DNA from: Methanoregula sp.
GTDB lineage: Archaea > Halobacteriota > Methanomicrobia > Methanomicrobiales > Methanospirillaceae
Reading direction: 5' to 3'
Length of the DNA: 64,000 nt
Assembly (NCBI GenBank): GCA_026625165.1
Contig: CP112999.1
Coordinates: forward strand, 310,001-374,000
Position numbers and translations under genes: made by a program. This document shows positions 16,835-24,342 of the stretch, piece by piece. The first letter of the stretch is position 1; each line of letters opens with the position of its first letter. The notes below the pieces were generated by a model. The model had not been told where the DNA came from. It saw only the letters and a list, made by a program, of their open reading frames with translations, and made no database searches.

Positions 16835-17344
16835 ATGGGGGAACTCCAAGGTTACGACCAGTATCCCGTATGGATGGTACTGGTATCCAATCTCCTCTCT
16901 ATATCGGTTTATGTTATTGGCGCTGTGATTATTTCCCAGATCGGCCTCATCTGGCTTGTCCTGTACGTGCTCTTCATCCTTATCCTCGAAGTCCGCCTGG
17001 TGAGGGGACATTGCGTAGACTGTTATTATTATGGCAAAACCTGTGCTTTTGCAAAAGGCCGGTTGAGCTGCATGTTTTTTCCCCGGGGAAAACCGGAACA
17101 ATTTTACAACCGGACGATCACATGGAAGGATATCGTCCCGGACTTTCTTGTCTTTATTATCCCCGTTCTTGTCGGAACCGGGCTCCTGATCCATGATTTC
17201 AGCTGGACCCTCCTCGTGCTGATCATCATTCTTTTCTTCCTTGGATTTGCGGGGAACGCGGTCGTGAGAGGTCAGATCGCCTGCAGGTATTGCAGGCAAA
17301 AAAGAATCGGGTGCCCGGCACAGCGGCTGTTTGAAAAAAAATAA
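16835..17344 (+). CDS. Membrane protein with two cysteine clusters, unknown
   Basis: A 169-residue protein with about four hydrophobic segments (roughly 13-33, 36-52, 103-120, 124-143). Between the helix pairs lies CVDCYYYGKTCAFAKGRLSC, and after the last helix CRYCRQKRIGC. The two clusters could fold together on the same membrane face to bind zinc or an iron-sulfur cluster. No family is recognised. It stands alone, with a divergent esterase gene upstream and the convergent L40e gene downstream. Confidence 0.6.
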   Translation: MGELQGYDQYPVWMVLVSNLLSISVYVIGAVIISQIGLIWLVLYVLFILILEVRLVRGHCVDCYYYGKTCAFAKGRLSCMFFPRGKPEQFYNRTITWKDIVPDFLVFIIPVLVGTGLLIHDFSWTLLVLIIILFFLGFAGNAVVRGQIACRYCRQKRIGCPAQRLFEKK

Positions 17345-17449
17345 GATGCACCCGGACTTTTATTTAAGAAAACCAGGTCGTCCTTAAATAATAATGGCGC
17401 CCGTTGAAGATGTTTCGGACAAATAGATAGTGAAAAAAGGGTATCGGGG

Positions 17450-17596
17450 TTACGCCTTTCTTTCCTTGTTCTTGGGGCGCAGATTCTTGTACCCGCATTT
17501 GCGGCACGTTGTCGCACGGATCGCATTGCGTGCGTTGCAGTGCATGCAGATCTTCACGTTGAGTAAGCGGGCTTCTGCCTCGGGAAATTTTGCCAT
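17450..17596 (-). CDS. rpl40e: Large-subunit ribosomal protein eL40 (L40e)
   Basis: A 48-residue ribosomal zinc protein. The minus-strand frame begins ATG at 17596 ([13 protein letters not shown]), contains CMHC and CRKC forming the Cys4 zinc ribbon, and ends in the basic RPKNKERKA. Length and sequence are normal for archaeal L40e. It is the last gene of the cluster that starts with aIF2-gamma, separated from rdgB by 69 bases, so it may have its own promoter. Small enough to be missed by length-filtered gene finding. Confidence 0.93.
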   Translation of the reverse strand: MAKFPEAEARLLNVKICMHCNARNAIRATTCRKCGYKNLRPKNKERKA

Positions 17597-17665
17597 GGTA
17601 TAAACTCTCCTGCCCTATCATGAATGATGTAAAAGCTCTTAACCGTTTGCGTCAGGGCGGGCGCT

Positions 17666-18208
17666 TTACTTACGGATAAACCAGTCATGGAACGCGGCGA
17701 GCGCCTGTGCCCGGTGCGAGGTCCGGCTCTTTTCCGCAAGCGGGATCTCCGCGAGCGTCTTACCGTCACACTCAAAGATCGGGTCGTACCCGAACCCCCC
17801 CATCCCCCTCGGTGTTGTGGTGAGAGTGCCGTGGATTGTGCCGGTGAAGACCCGTATGCCTTCAGCATCGGCAAATGCAATTGCTGTGGTAAAACAGGCG
17901 CTCCGGTCCTTCACCCCTTCCATAAGCCTGAGAATACCGGCGTTTCCAATCGTGTCGAGCACGTATGCCGCAAACGGCCCGGGGAACCCGTTGAGCGCAT
18001 CGATCTCAAACGAGGTATCGTCGACGATTAAGGGCAAACCGATCTCCCCGTACGCGTACCGTGCCTTCCCGCGTGCGATCTCGCCCACGTCCTCGCTCCT
18101 GAGCTCAGGGCATTCAAGCGCAACATGCGTCACTTCGACGCTGCCGAAGAAGAACTCCGCCACTTCGTGCGCCTTGTGCGGGTTGCTTGTGACAACCACC
18201 AGCTTCAC
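17666..18208 (-). CDS. rdgB: XTP/dITP pyrophosphatase (RdgB/HAM1)
   Basis: A 180-residue house-cleaning nucleotide pyrophosphatase that removes ITP, XTP and their deoxy forms from the nucleotide pool. Family signatures are the N-terminal VTSNPHKAHEV, the substrate-binding LIVDDTSFEIDALNGFPG, GFGYDPIFE and SHRAQAL near the end. The length is typical. Its start codon overlaps the stop of kae1-bud32 by four bases (ATGA), so translation is probably coupled. Confidence 0.93.
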   Translation of the reverse strand: MKLVVVTSNPHKAHEVAEFFFGSVEVTHVALECPELRSEDVGEIARGKARYAYGEIGLPLIVDDTSFEIDALNGFPGPFAAYVLDTIGNAGILRLMEGVKDRSACFTTAIAFADAEGIRVFTGTIHGTLTTTPRGMGGFGYDPIFECDGKTLAEIPLAEKSRTSHRAQALAAFHDWFIRK

Positions 18209-19773
18209 CGGTACCGCCCCCTCAGTTCGATCTCGTGCTCGCGGGCGATGACATCCCCTGCGCCGGCAAATGTCTCCCGGTAACCCTCGCAGAAAGCCGC
18301 TTTGAGCGCTGCGGAACCGGCCGTCGTGCTCTCCAGCGTCTGGAACAGCACATGGATGTCCACGCCCCTCTGCTCGACCTCCGTTGTCACCTGTGCCAGC
18401 CCGAAATCGATCAGGACGCAGCGCCCGTCTCTCATGATCATGTTGGCCGAGGTCAGGTCTCCGTGCATGATACCCGCGGTGTGCAGTTTACCGACCATCC
18501 GCCCGGCCTCTTTTACATTGCGGACAGAAAGGTCATGGGACAGCAGCGTCCCGCACACATTCTCCATGACAATCGTGTCGGGTGTGATGTCACTGATGAT
18601 CGGGGTTGGCACACCTGCATGCCGGGCTGTTGAGATGAGCCGGGCCTCGGCACGGGTGCGTTCGGCGATGAGCCGGCGGTCGAGTGCCGGCACACGGTAC
18701 CGCTTGGAGAGACGGCGCTTCTCTGCGCTGGAACCGGAAAACCCGACGACGGCTTCAGCGCCACGGGCTGTGGCGGCAGGACCGGGCTGCCGGGCGCTCC
18801 TGCGCTCAGGTGCCTTCCACGTCACATCCACCTCATCGGAGCGGAACGACGGGTTGACCTGCGAAGATTCAAGGGGAAGAACCTGCCCGCTTTCAAGCAT
18901 CAGTTTTCCCGTGTACGCGATCATCGCGCCGTTGTCGCCGAGGTATCTCTGTTCCGGGACAAAGAACCCTGCCCCCCGGTCCTCGCACATCGTCAGCAGC
19001 ATCTCCTGGAGGCGCCGGTTTGCACCCACGCCGCCGACAAGGAGCACCTCGTCTTTTCCGGCAAGCGACATCGCCCGCTCGGTCACCTCGACGCACATCG
19101 CAAATGCCGTCTCCTGCAACGAGTGGCAGACGTCCTCTAGTGGCGCCGTGCTGTCCTTTGCTGCAGACACCAGCCCGGAAAAGGCAAGGTCCATGCCTTT
19201 TACCGTGTATGGAAGTTCGATATACCCCCCCCTGGCCGCGAGTTTTTCAATGAACGGGCCGCCAGGGTGCGGGAGATCCTTAGACCGGGCGAACTTGTCC
19301 AGTGCGTTGCCGATCCCGATGTCAAGCGTCTCTCCGAAAATACGGTACCTGCCGTTCAGGTACCCTATCACCTGTGTGTTTGCCCCGCTCGCGTACAGCA
19401 CAACCGGGTCGCTGCAGCCGGTGGCAAACCTCCCGATCTCCACGTGGGCAACGCAGTGGTTCACACCGGCAAGCGGCACACCCAGGGCAAGCGACAGCGA
19501 CCGTGCGGCAGTGGCAACCGTGCGCAGGCATGGCCCGAGCCCCGGCCCCTGCGAGAACGCGACCCCGGTGATCCTGCCAGGTTCATGAAGGACTGACGAA
19601 ATGACGGCGTTCATTGCCGATGCATGGTGCTGGGCTGCCTCGCGGGGGTGGATGCCCCCGTGAGGGGGGGAATACGCATCAGAATAGAGTGCGATACAGT
19701 CAGTATCAAAAACTGCGGCACTGAGGTTCCACGCAGTGCCTTCAATCCCAAGAACCTGCCCGAAAATAGGCAT
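18205..19773 (-). CDS. kae1-bud32: Kae1-Bud32 fusion, KEOPS subunits (tRNA t6A synthesis)
   Basis: A 522-residue fusion. Residues 1 to about 325 are Kae1/TsaD, the threonylcarbamoyl transferase: GIEGTAWN start, NHCVAHVEIGR with the two metal-binding His, LYASGANTQV, and GGVGANRRL. After a basic linker, residues from about 340 are the Bud32 kinase: MHGDLTSANMI catalytic loop, CVLIDFGLA metal loop, and a basic tail RGRYR. The two proteins make t6A37 in ANN-decoding tRNAs with Cgi121 and Pcc1, which are not in the window. The fused arrangement is known in several euryarchaea. It sits 10 bases after S27ae. Confidence 0.96.
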   Translation of the reverse strand: MPIFGQVLGIEGTAWNLSAAVFDTDCIALYSDAYSPPHGGIHPREAAQHHASAMNAVISSVLHEPGRITGVAFSQGPGLGPCLRTVATAARSLSLALGVPLAGVNHCVAHVEIGRFATGCSDPVVLYASGANTQVIGYLNGRYRIFGETLDIGIGNALDKFARSKDLPHPGGPFIEKLAARGGYIELPYTVKGMDLAFSGLVSAAKDSTAPLEDVCHSLQETAFAMCVEVTERAMSLAGKDEVLLVGGVGANRRLQEMLLTMCEDRGAGFFVPEQRYLGDNGAMIAYTGKLMLESGQVLPLESSQVNPSFRSDEVDVTWKAPERRSARQPGPAATARGAEAVVGFSGSSAEKRRLSKRYRVPALDRRLIAERTRAEARLISTARHAGVPTPIISDITPDTIVMENVCGTLLSHDLSVRNVKEAGRMVGKLHTAGIMHGDLTSANMIMRDGRCVLIDFGLAQVTTEVEQRGVDIHVLFQTLESTTAGSAALKAAFCEGYRETFAGAGDVIAREHEIELRGRYR

Positions 19774-19783
19774 TTAAAAAAAA

Positions 19784-19966
19784 TTATTTTTTGAATTCCG
19801 TATAACCGCATTTCCCGCAGGCAGTCCGGTCCTTATGGTCTGCCATCATGATACCGGGCCCGCAGCGTGGACAGTATTTCTTTGCGGTGGTGACCTTCGC
19901 ACCCTCGACCTTAAAGAACGTGCCCCGTCCTTTTGCTTTCGGGGCTTTTGCTTTCTTGTCTGCCAT
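19784..19966 (-). CDS. rps27ae: Small-subunit ribosomal protein eS31 (S27ae)
   Basis: A 60-residue ribosomal zinc protein: a Lys/Ala-rich N-terminus (ADKKAKAPKAK), then CPRCG, MMADHKDR and CGKCGYTEF. The four Cys form a zinc ribbon. It lies two bases after S24e, the invariant archaeal order. Confidence 0.96.
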   Translation of the reverse strand: MADKKAKAPKAKGRGTFFKVEGAKVTTAKKYCPRCGPGIMMADHKDRTACGKCGYTEFKK

Positions 19967-19968
19967 GC

Positions 19969-20268
19969 CTAAGCCGCCCCTTCCTCTTTTGGCTTGGGCA
20001 TGCCGCGTGCCATCAGGTGCGCGCGCTCCGTCTTCTTCCTGCCCTCTTCGCTGTCATAAATTCGCGCCTCTCCGGTAAGTTCCATCCTGCCGAAGCTGCC
20101 CCTCAACGAGTCCAGCACCACCTGCTGGTCTTTGACGTTGAGGAGTGCGCAGACCTTTCCGATGATCTGCATGCGCGAGGGAGTTGCACCCTCGTACCGG
20201 AGCGTGAACCGGACCTCCCGTCGTGATAAAAGTTCATTTCTTTTATCGCTGGTAATCTCAAAATCCAT
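19969..20268 (-). CDS. rps24e: Small-subunit ribosomal protein eS24 (S24e)
   Basis: A 99-residue ribosomal protein. MDFEITSDKRNELLSRREV starts the family domain, followed by HxG-less RYEGATPSRMQI and a basic tail. I choose ATG 20268 because the frame upstream (to 20346) has no similarity and contains the promoter. First gene of the S24e-S27ae-kae1-rdgB unit. Confidence 0.95.
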   Translation of the reverse strand: MDFEITSDKRNELLSRREVRFTLRYEGATPSRMQIIGKVCALLNVKDQQVVLDSLRGSFGRMELTGEARIYDSEEGRKKTERAHLMARGMPKPKEEGAA

Positions 20269-20275
20269 CGATATC

Positions 20276-20310
20276 CTGTAATTATTGGAAACCGTGTTAT
20301 ATATAATGTG
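20276..20310 (-). promoter_or_regulatory. Promoter of rps24e unit
   Basis: TTATATATAA (20297-20306) lies about 34 bases before the S24e ATG on the minus strand and predicts a leader of only a few bases. A T-run (TTTTTTT on the minus strand, near 20385) just upstream can end the dephospho-CoA kinase transcript. So the cluster is at least two transcription units. Confidence 0.5.
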
Positions 20311-20394
20311 CCCATCGCCGGAAGGAATTCTACGGCGGGCAAGCACAGGGTTTGAGAACAGGAATTTCTGCAGAGCTAAAAAAATACGCTGGTG

Positions 20395-20889
20395 TTATAC
20401 TGTATCACTGCGGATGAAGTGGGAGAGCAGTTCCCGTGCGGCCTCTTTTGCCTTCGCATCAACGGTGCGGACCACGACGCCGCGGTGGGGCTGCCCGTAG
20501 AGCACGACCACGCCTTCAGGTGCAGCAAGGACAAGCGGGACGACCGCGAGGTCCTCCTCCCCGCTGACATAGACCGTGGCAGGCGGGTGGGCGATTGCGT
20601 CGTCGATACCGGCGACCAGTTCATCGGTGATGGTGCCCGGGGGATTTTTCACCCGGATTATCCGGCCGTGACAAGGAGGGGCCTGTGTGCACGGTGAACG
20701 CATGGTGTGCCCGTCAATGACTGACACGTCCGGGGCAACCCCGTTTTTCTGGAGGTTATGTGTCACCACATCGCCGACTGCGTACACCGTCCTGCGGGCA
20801 AGCAGCGGGAGGGCAGGTGCGATACCCGGATACAATTCGCCAAATGGATCTTTGAAAAAATGGCGTCTTTCTTCAGGCAGTATCAGCAT
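20395..20889 (-). CDS. GTP-dependent dephospho-CoA kinase (DUF359)
   Basis: A 164-residue protein of family DUF359, shown in Thermococcus to phosphorylate dephospho-CoA with GTP, the last step of archaeal CoA synthesis. Recognisable parts are GDVVTHNL, the metal/nucleotide site DVSVIDGHTMR, RVKNPPGTIT, VSGEEDLAVVPLVLAAP and VVLYGQPHRGVVV. The ATG overlaps the last base of the spt4 gene, so it is translated from the same mRNA as the RNA polymerase-associated genes. Confidence 0.9.
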   Translation of the reverse strand: MLILPEERRHFFKDPFGELYPGIAPALPLLARRTVYAVGDVVTHNLQKNGVAPDVSVIDGHTMRSPCTQAPPCHGRIIRVKNPPGTITDELVAGIDDAIAHPPATVYVSGEEDLAVVPLVLAAPEGVVVLYGQPHRGVVVRTVDAKAKEAARELLSHFIRSDTV

Positions 20890-21095
20890 CAGCGAACCTT
20901 CAGCGCATACCGGCCCTGGAGTCTGATGTTCATCTTTTTTGCTATATCAGAGTGTTCGGGGTCGATGATGACAAGATACCCTGCCCAGTCATCGCTTAAG
21001 TTCGTGGTGCCGCAGACCACGCAGTTCTCCCCGTCTACAACGCGATGGCAGTCGCGGCATACCTTGCCCTGTTTCTTCTTCCCGGGAGGTGGCAT
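20889..21095 (-). CDS. spt4: Transcription elongation factor Spt4 (RpoE2)
   Basis: A 68-residue zinc protein, partner of Spt5 at the RNA polymerase clamp. CRDCHRVV and CVVCGTTNLSDDWAGYLVIIDP are the Spt4 signatures; the four Cys bind zinc. It sits four bases after rpoE1, the usual archaeal arrangement. Confidence 0.95.
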   Translation of the reverse strand: MPPPGKKKQGKVCRDCHRVVDGENCVVCGTTNLSDDWAGYLVIIDPEHSDIAKKMNIRLQGRYALKVR

Positions 21096-21099
21096 ACCC

Positions 21100-21726
21100 T
21101 TACTTCTCCCGCGGCCTGCGGGTAGGCCGCTCCTTCTTCTCCGCCGGCTGGCCGCCTTTTTCGAGTGCCTTCTCCTTCTCGAGGTTCATATCCTCCTCGA
21201 GCCAGAGTGCAGTGCCGAGGCCGGCCTGCCGCATCGTGAGCCCGATCTTGCTGTCACGGGGCTCGCGCTCGTTTAAGCTTAGCGTCACGACGCGGGCACG
21301 GATCGTGTCACCCACGCCTACGAACCGTTTCGATTCCTGGCAGATGAGCCGTGAATTCTTCTCATCAAAATTGATGTATTCATCGGAGATCTGGCTGACG
21401 TGCAGCATCGCATCGATCGGGCCAAGTGAAACAAATGCGCCAAAGCTCGTCGTCTCAACGACAACACCCTCGATCACTTCCTGCAGCGCAAGCCGCAGCA
21501 CCAGCGCCTCGAACTTCACATCGTAGTAGATGCCGCCATCACCGGGCACGATCTCCCCTTCGCCGACTTCCAGCACGCGTGTGACGCAGATAAAGATCCC
21601 GATCTCCTTGTCAATGCTCCCCTCCAGATGCTCCTGCAGGACATCCAGAATAACCTTCTCGAGATTTTCGCCGAGACGGTTAGGGGGCACCCGTACCTTA
21701 TCATCCAACCGGATTTTATTATACAT
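21100..21726 (-). CDS. rpoE1: RNA polymerase subunit Rpo7 (RpoE1)
   Basis: A 208-residue subunit forming the stalk with Rpo4. The N-terminal tip region (MYNKIRLDDKVRVPPNRLG) is followed by GIFICVTRVLEVGEGEIVPGDGGIYYDVKF and a C-terminal S1-type RNA-binding domain (VVVETTSFGAFVSLGPIDAMLHVSQI). The tail is Lys/Arg/Glu-rich (about 180-208). It stimulates open-complex formation and binds emerging RNA. Nine bases separate it from the PIN gene upstream. Confidence 0.96.
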   Translation of the reverse strand: MYNKIRLDDKVRVPPNRLGENLEKVILDVLQEHLEGSIDKEIGIFICVTRVLEVGEGEIVPGDGGIYYDVKFEALVLRLALQEVIEGVVVETTSFGAFVSLGPIDAMLHVSQISDEYINFDEKNSRLICQESKRFVGVGDTIRARVVTLSLNEREPRDSKIGLTMRQAGLGTALWLEEDMNLEKEKALEKGGQPAEKKERPTRRPREK

Positions 21727-21735
21727 AATAATCCC

Positions 21736-22119
21736 CTAGCTCTGTATCAGTTCCAGTCTTTTCTGTTTTCTCATAGATATAACACCAGTGCCCTGCGCGA
21801 GCAGCGCCTCCCGCAGGCGCCGGTCATTGGTCACGACGAAGCAGCGAGTCTCCCGCGCATACCTGATCACCTGTTCGTCAACGGGACCGTTTGAGGGCCC
21901 GGGCGCGTGGACCGTCGTGCACCTCTGTGCAACACCCAGGCCGTACCGCGCTGCCGCCGCATCCCGCCCCCTGCCAGAGGAGATGCCGGCAAGTTCACGC
22001 GTTACATTTTCAAGGACGAGCGGTTCGAATGCGCCCACGAGCTGGCGCAGTTCATCGAACAGGTCGATGGAAAACTGTGCCGGCATCATGAGCGCGTTGG
22101 CGTCGAGGAGGACCCTCAC
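21736..22119 (-). CDS. PIN-domain protein (Fcf1/VapC9-like)
   Basis: A 127-residue PIN-fold protein. The acidic active-site pattern is visible: LLDANALMMP (Asp6), Glu in VLENVTREL, GPVDEQVIRYA and VVTNDRRLREAL. This type, always next to aIF2-gamma in euryarchaea, resembles eukaryotic Fcf1/Utp24, which cuts pre-rRNA, so a role in rRNA processing is inferred. It has no antitoxin partner. The start is GTG 22119, overlapping the aIF2-gamma stop as GTGA; the frame upstream of it reads inside aIF2-gamma and is not coding. Confidence 0.88.
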   Translation of the reverse strand: MRVLLDANALMMPAQFSIDLFDELRQLVGAFEPLVLENVTRELAGISSGRGRDAAAARYGLGVAQRCTTVHAPGPSNGPVDEQVIRYARETRCFVVTNDRRLREALLAQGTGVISMRKQKRLELIQS

Positions 22120-23351
22120 TCGTTCAGAACGCCCATCCCGATCAGGCGCCAGCGTGCCCCCACCTGCCGGCTGATTGCGAACCGTGCACCCGTTTCCGCA
22201 CACACCGGCCGTTTTAAGGAGATCTCAACATTCTCTTTCTTTGTGCCGGTCACGACACCCACCGTGACCGCCGTACCTACCGAGAGCATCAGCGGCTCGT
22301 TGTGTTTTAACGGTTCGATGGCGAGTTCGCTTGTTGCGCCGACAACTCTCTCCATGAGGGTGACCTGGCACCTGACCTTGTCCCATACCGGCGGGAGCTT
22401 CCCGATATGGCCGGCGACCTGCCCTGCAAGTGCATCGCTTTTTGTAAGCGCAGGGTCAAGCCGGGTCCCGATGCCAAGCAGCCCGCCTGGTGTTGCCTCT
22501 GTCACACGGGTGGAACCGGCATGGATTGAGGTGATCCGGGTTGTGATTGGCTCCCACCTGATCCGGTTCTCGACCTGCAGCTGCCGCCCGGGCCGGATCT
22601 CGATCTCCTCGTCCTCATGGAGGATGCCGCGGATAAGCGAGCCCCCGATTACGCCGCCTTTTACCTCCTTCCAGTTGCAGCCCGGCTTGTTCACGTCAAA
22701 GGAACGTGCGACAAGTACCATCGGTTCTGCGTCCGGGTCCCGTGCGGGCTCCGGTATCGCCGCGTCAAGCGCCTGGACAAGAGCGCCCATGTTAATCCCC
22801 TTCTGGGCGGAGACAGGGATGACGGGCGCGTTTTCGGCGATGGTGCCTTTGATGAACGCCTTGATCTGCCTGTAATTCTCGATCGCCTCGTTCTGGCTGA
22901 CCACATCGATCTTGTTCTGGACGACCACGATCCTGTTGATGCCGACAAGTTCCAGCGCCATGAGGTGCTCCTTGGTCTGCGGCTGCGGGCATTTCTCCGA
23001 TGCAGAGATGACGAGCATCGCCCCGTCCATCAGTGCCGAGCCGGAGAGCATTGTTGCCATCAGGGTTTCGTGCCCCGGCGCGTCGACAAAGGAAATGGAC
23101 CTGAACGGGGTCCCCCTGCCCCCGCATACCGGGCATGTCTCCCGCGTAGAGTAGGCATCTGCATCCTGGCATGACCCGCACCGGTAGAATGTCGCGTCAG
23201 CATACCCCAGACGAATGGAGATGCCGCGTTTAACCTCTTCGCTGTGCCGGTCCGTCCATGTCCCGGTGATCGCGTTGACCAGGGTGGTCTTCCCGTGGTC
23301 AACATGGCCCACCACGCCGATATTGACGCTGGGTATTGTCACATCATGCAT
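22116..23351 (-). CDS. eif2g: Translation initiation factor aIF2 subunit gamma
   Basis: A 411-residue GTPase that carries initiator Met-tRNA to the small subunit with the alpha and beta subunits. The P-loop GHVDHGKT is at 15-22, the switch region contains KRGISIRLGYADA, the Cys4 zinc knuckle is C58-C61-C73-C76, DAPGH is G3, and QNKID is G4. EF-Tu-like domains 2 and 3 follow. First gene of the minus-strand information-processing cluster. An AAGGAGG ribosome binding site lies 13 bases before the ATG. Confidence 0.97.
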   Translation of the reverse strand: MHDVTIPSVNIGVVGHVDHGKTTLVNAITGTWTDRHSEEVKRGISIRLGYADATFYRCGSCQDADAYSTRETCPVCGGRGTPFRSISFVDAPGHETLMATMLSGSALMDGAMLVISASEKCPQPQTKEHLMALELVGINRIVVVQNKIDVVSQNEAIENYRQIKAFIKGTIAENAPVIPVSAQKGINMGALVQALDAAIPEPARDPDAEPMVLVARSFDVNKPGCNWKEVKGGVIGGSLIRGILHEDEEIEIRPGRQLQVENRIRWEPITTRITSIHAGSTRVTEATPGGLLGIGTRLDPALTKSDALAGQVAGHIGKLPPVWDKVRCQVTLMERVVGATSELAIEPLKHNEPLMLSVGTAVTVGVVTGTKKENVEISLKRPVCAETGARFAISRQVGARWRLIGMGVLNE

Positions 23352-23363
23352 CCTTGAAATCGA

Positions 23364-23403
23364 ACCTCCTTACTCTATATATAACGATCATACTTATACA
23401 TAA
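23364..23403 (-). promoter_or_regulatory. Promoter and RBS of aIF2-gamma cluster
   Basis: Read on the minus strand there are two TATA-like boxes, TGTATAAGTA (near 23393-23402) and TTATATATAG (near 23374-23384), followed by AAGGAGG (near 23365-23371). Because the ribosome binding site must be transcribed, the upstream box is the likelier one. Confidence 0.45.
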
Positions 23404-23409
23404 CCAGTG

Positions 23410-23540
23410 AAGGGGTATTTCGTCGGAATTCGCATGAAAACTGTTTTATTTTGCCCCATCCAGCCGGAATACGCGTAAAGATGTTCTTAAAAAAAATTCA
23501 TACCCCTTGCTACGAAATTTAAACCGAAATGTTAAAAATA
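23410..23540 (+). promoter_or_regulatory. nikR promoter with flanking 9-bp inverted repeat
   Basis: AAGGGGTAT at 23410-23418 is repeated inverted as ATACCCCTT at 23500-23508. Next to each copy stands ATTTCGT (23417-23423) or its complement ACGAAAT (23512-23518). GTTAAAAATAAC (23531-23542) is the probable TATA box, with start near 23561. The right-hand copy ends about 23 bases upstream of the TATA box, a place suited to autoregulation. No E. coli-type GTATGA-N16-TCATAC box was found. Confidence 0.35.
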
Positions 23541-23571
23541 ACACAAAGGAACATCAGAGTAAGGACTCCGT

Positions 23572-23994
23572 ATGACCATTGACAGTGAGCTCTCCCGCAT
23601 CGGCATTTCGTTGCCAAAACATCTCCTTGACCAGTTCGACCAGATTATCAACTACCGCGGCTACTCGTCGCGGTCCGAGGGGATACGGGACGCGATCCGC
23701 AGCTATATCCAGTATTACAAATGGATGGCGGACGTCAAGGGTGAGCGGCAGGGAGTCATCACGATGATCTATGACCATGACCAGCGGGGGCTCCTTGTCG
23801 TGCTCACCGATGTCCAGCACGAGTTCAAGGGCATCATCCAGGCATCGCTCCACTCCCACGTGACCGAGTCGCGCTGCCTCGAGGTGATCCTGCTCCGGGG
23901 TGACGGGACGCAGCTCAAGTCGCTTGCCGAGCGGCTGATGTCCCAGAAAGGGGTGGAATCGGTCAAACTTACAACGATCGGGCTTGAAGACTAA
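23572..23994 (+). CDS. nikR: Nickel-responsive transcriptional regulator NikR
   Basis: A 140-residue regulator. Residues 1-50 are a ribbon-helix-helix DNA-binding domain (RIGISLPKHLLDQFDQII, RSEGIRDAIRSYI). Residues 55-135 are the ACT-like nickel domain, with the metal ligands HSHVTESRC (His-x-His-x5-Cys) and an upstream His in VQHEF. It represses nickel uptake when nickel is sufficient; methanogens need nickel for F430, hydrogenases and CO dehydrogenase. No nickel transporter is adjacent. Its stop codon overlaps that of the convergent DUF2098 gene by four bases. Confidence 0.95.
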   Translation: MTIDSELSRIGISLPKHLLDQFDQIINYRGYSSRSEGIRDAIRSYIQYYKWMADVKGERQGVITMIYDHDQRGLLVVLTDVQHEFKGIIQASLHSHVTESRCLEVILLRGDGTQLKSLAERLMSQKGVESVKLTTIGLED

Positions 23995-24284
23995 CCCCCG
24001 CCCTCGCAGCTCTGGTCAATATTCCTGAGAGCGTCCTGCAGTCCGCTGCCAGAGGCAAATTCGCGTTCGCTCTCAATTGTCTTTTTTGCGTCCTCGACAA
24101 ACGTCTTCCTGACCTTCTCGGTGCCTGTTGCCGGTACCAGCTGGTCAATACGGTAGAGAAGGTGCGTGCTGTCCAGTTCGGCAAAAGTATCCCCCCGTAC
24201 GGTCTCGATGCGCTGGACAACGCCGGTGGTCCCCGTCCGCGGGTACCTCACCCGCATACCTGCCACGACTTCGCCTGCGTGCAT
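23991..24284 (-). CDS. DUF2098 family protein
   Basis: A 97-residue soluble protein. The first 50 residues (GMRVRYPRTGTTGVVQRIE, AELDSTHLLYRIDQL) form a small beta-barrel typical of DUF2098, a family found mainly in methanogens. The rest is an acidic helical tail. Function unknown. It is convergent and overlapping with nikR; both genes therefore share their 3' ends. Confidence 0.75.
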   Translation of the reverse strand: MHAGEVVAGMRVRYPRTGTTGVVQRIETVRGDTFAELDSTHLLYRIDQLVPATGTEKVRKTFVEDAKKTIESEREFASGSGLQDALRNIDQSCEGGG

Positions 24285-24342
24285 ACTTGAACGTACAGTC
24301 CGGGATTATTAAAATCCTTTGGCATGGGGGAAATGAAGGATA

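Noticed and set aside
18302-19588. A 428-codon open frame on the plus strand opposite kae1-bud32
   Set aside because: It is antisense to a certain gene, has Ser/Arg/Pro-rich random-like composition and no motif. GC-rich coding DNA often leaves the opposite strand open.
22120-22203. Upstream extension of the PIN protein
   Set aside because: It lies inside aIF2-gamma in another phase. GTG 22119 with the GTGA overlap matches the PIN domain start.
23352-23571. Enterobacterial NikR box
   Set aside because: GTATGA and TCATAC fragments occur near 23571 and 23385 but not at the 16-base spacing required.
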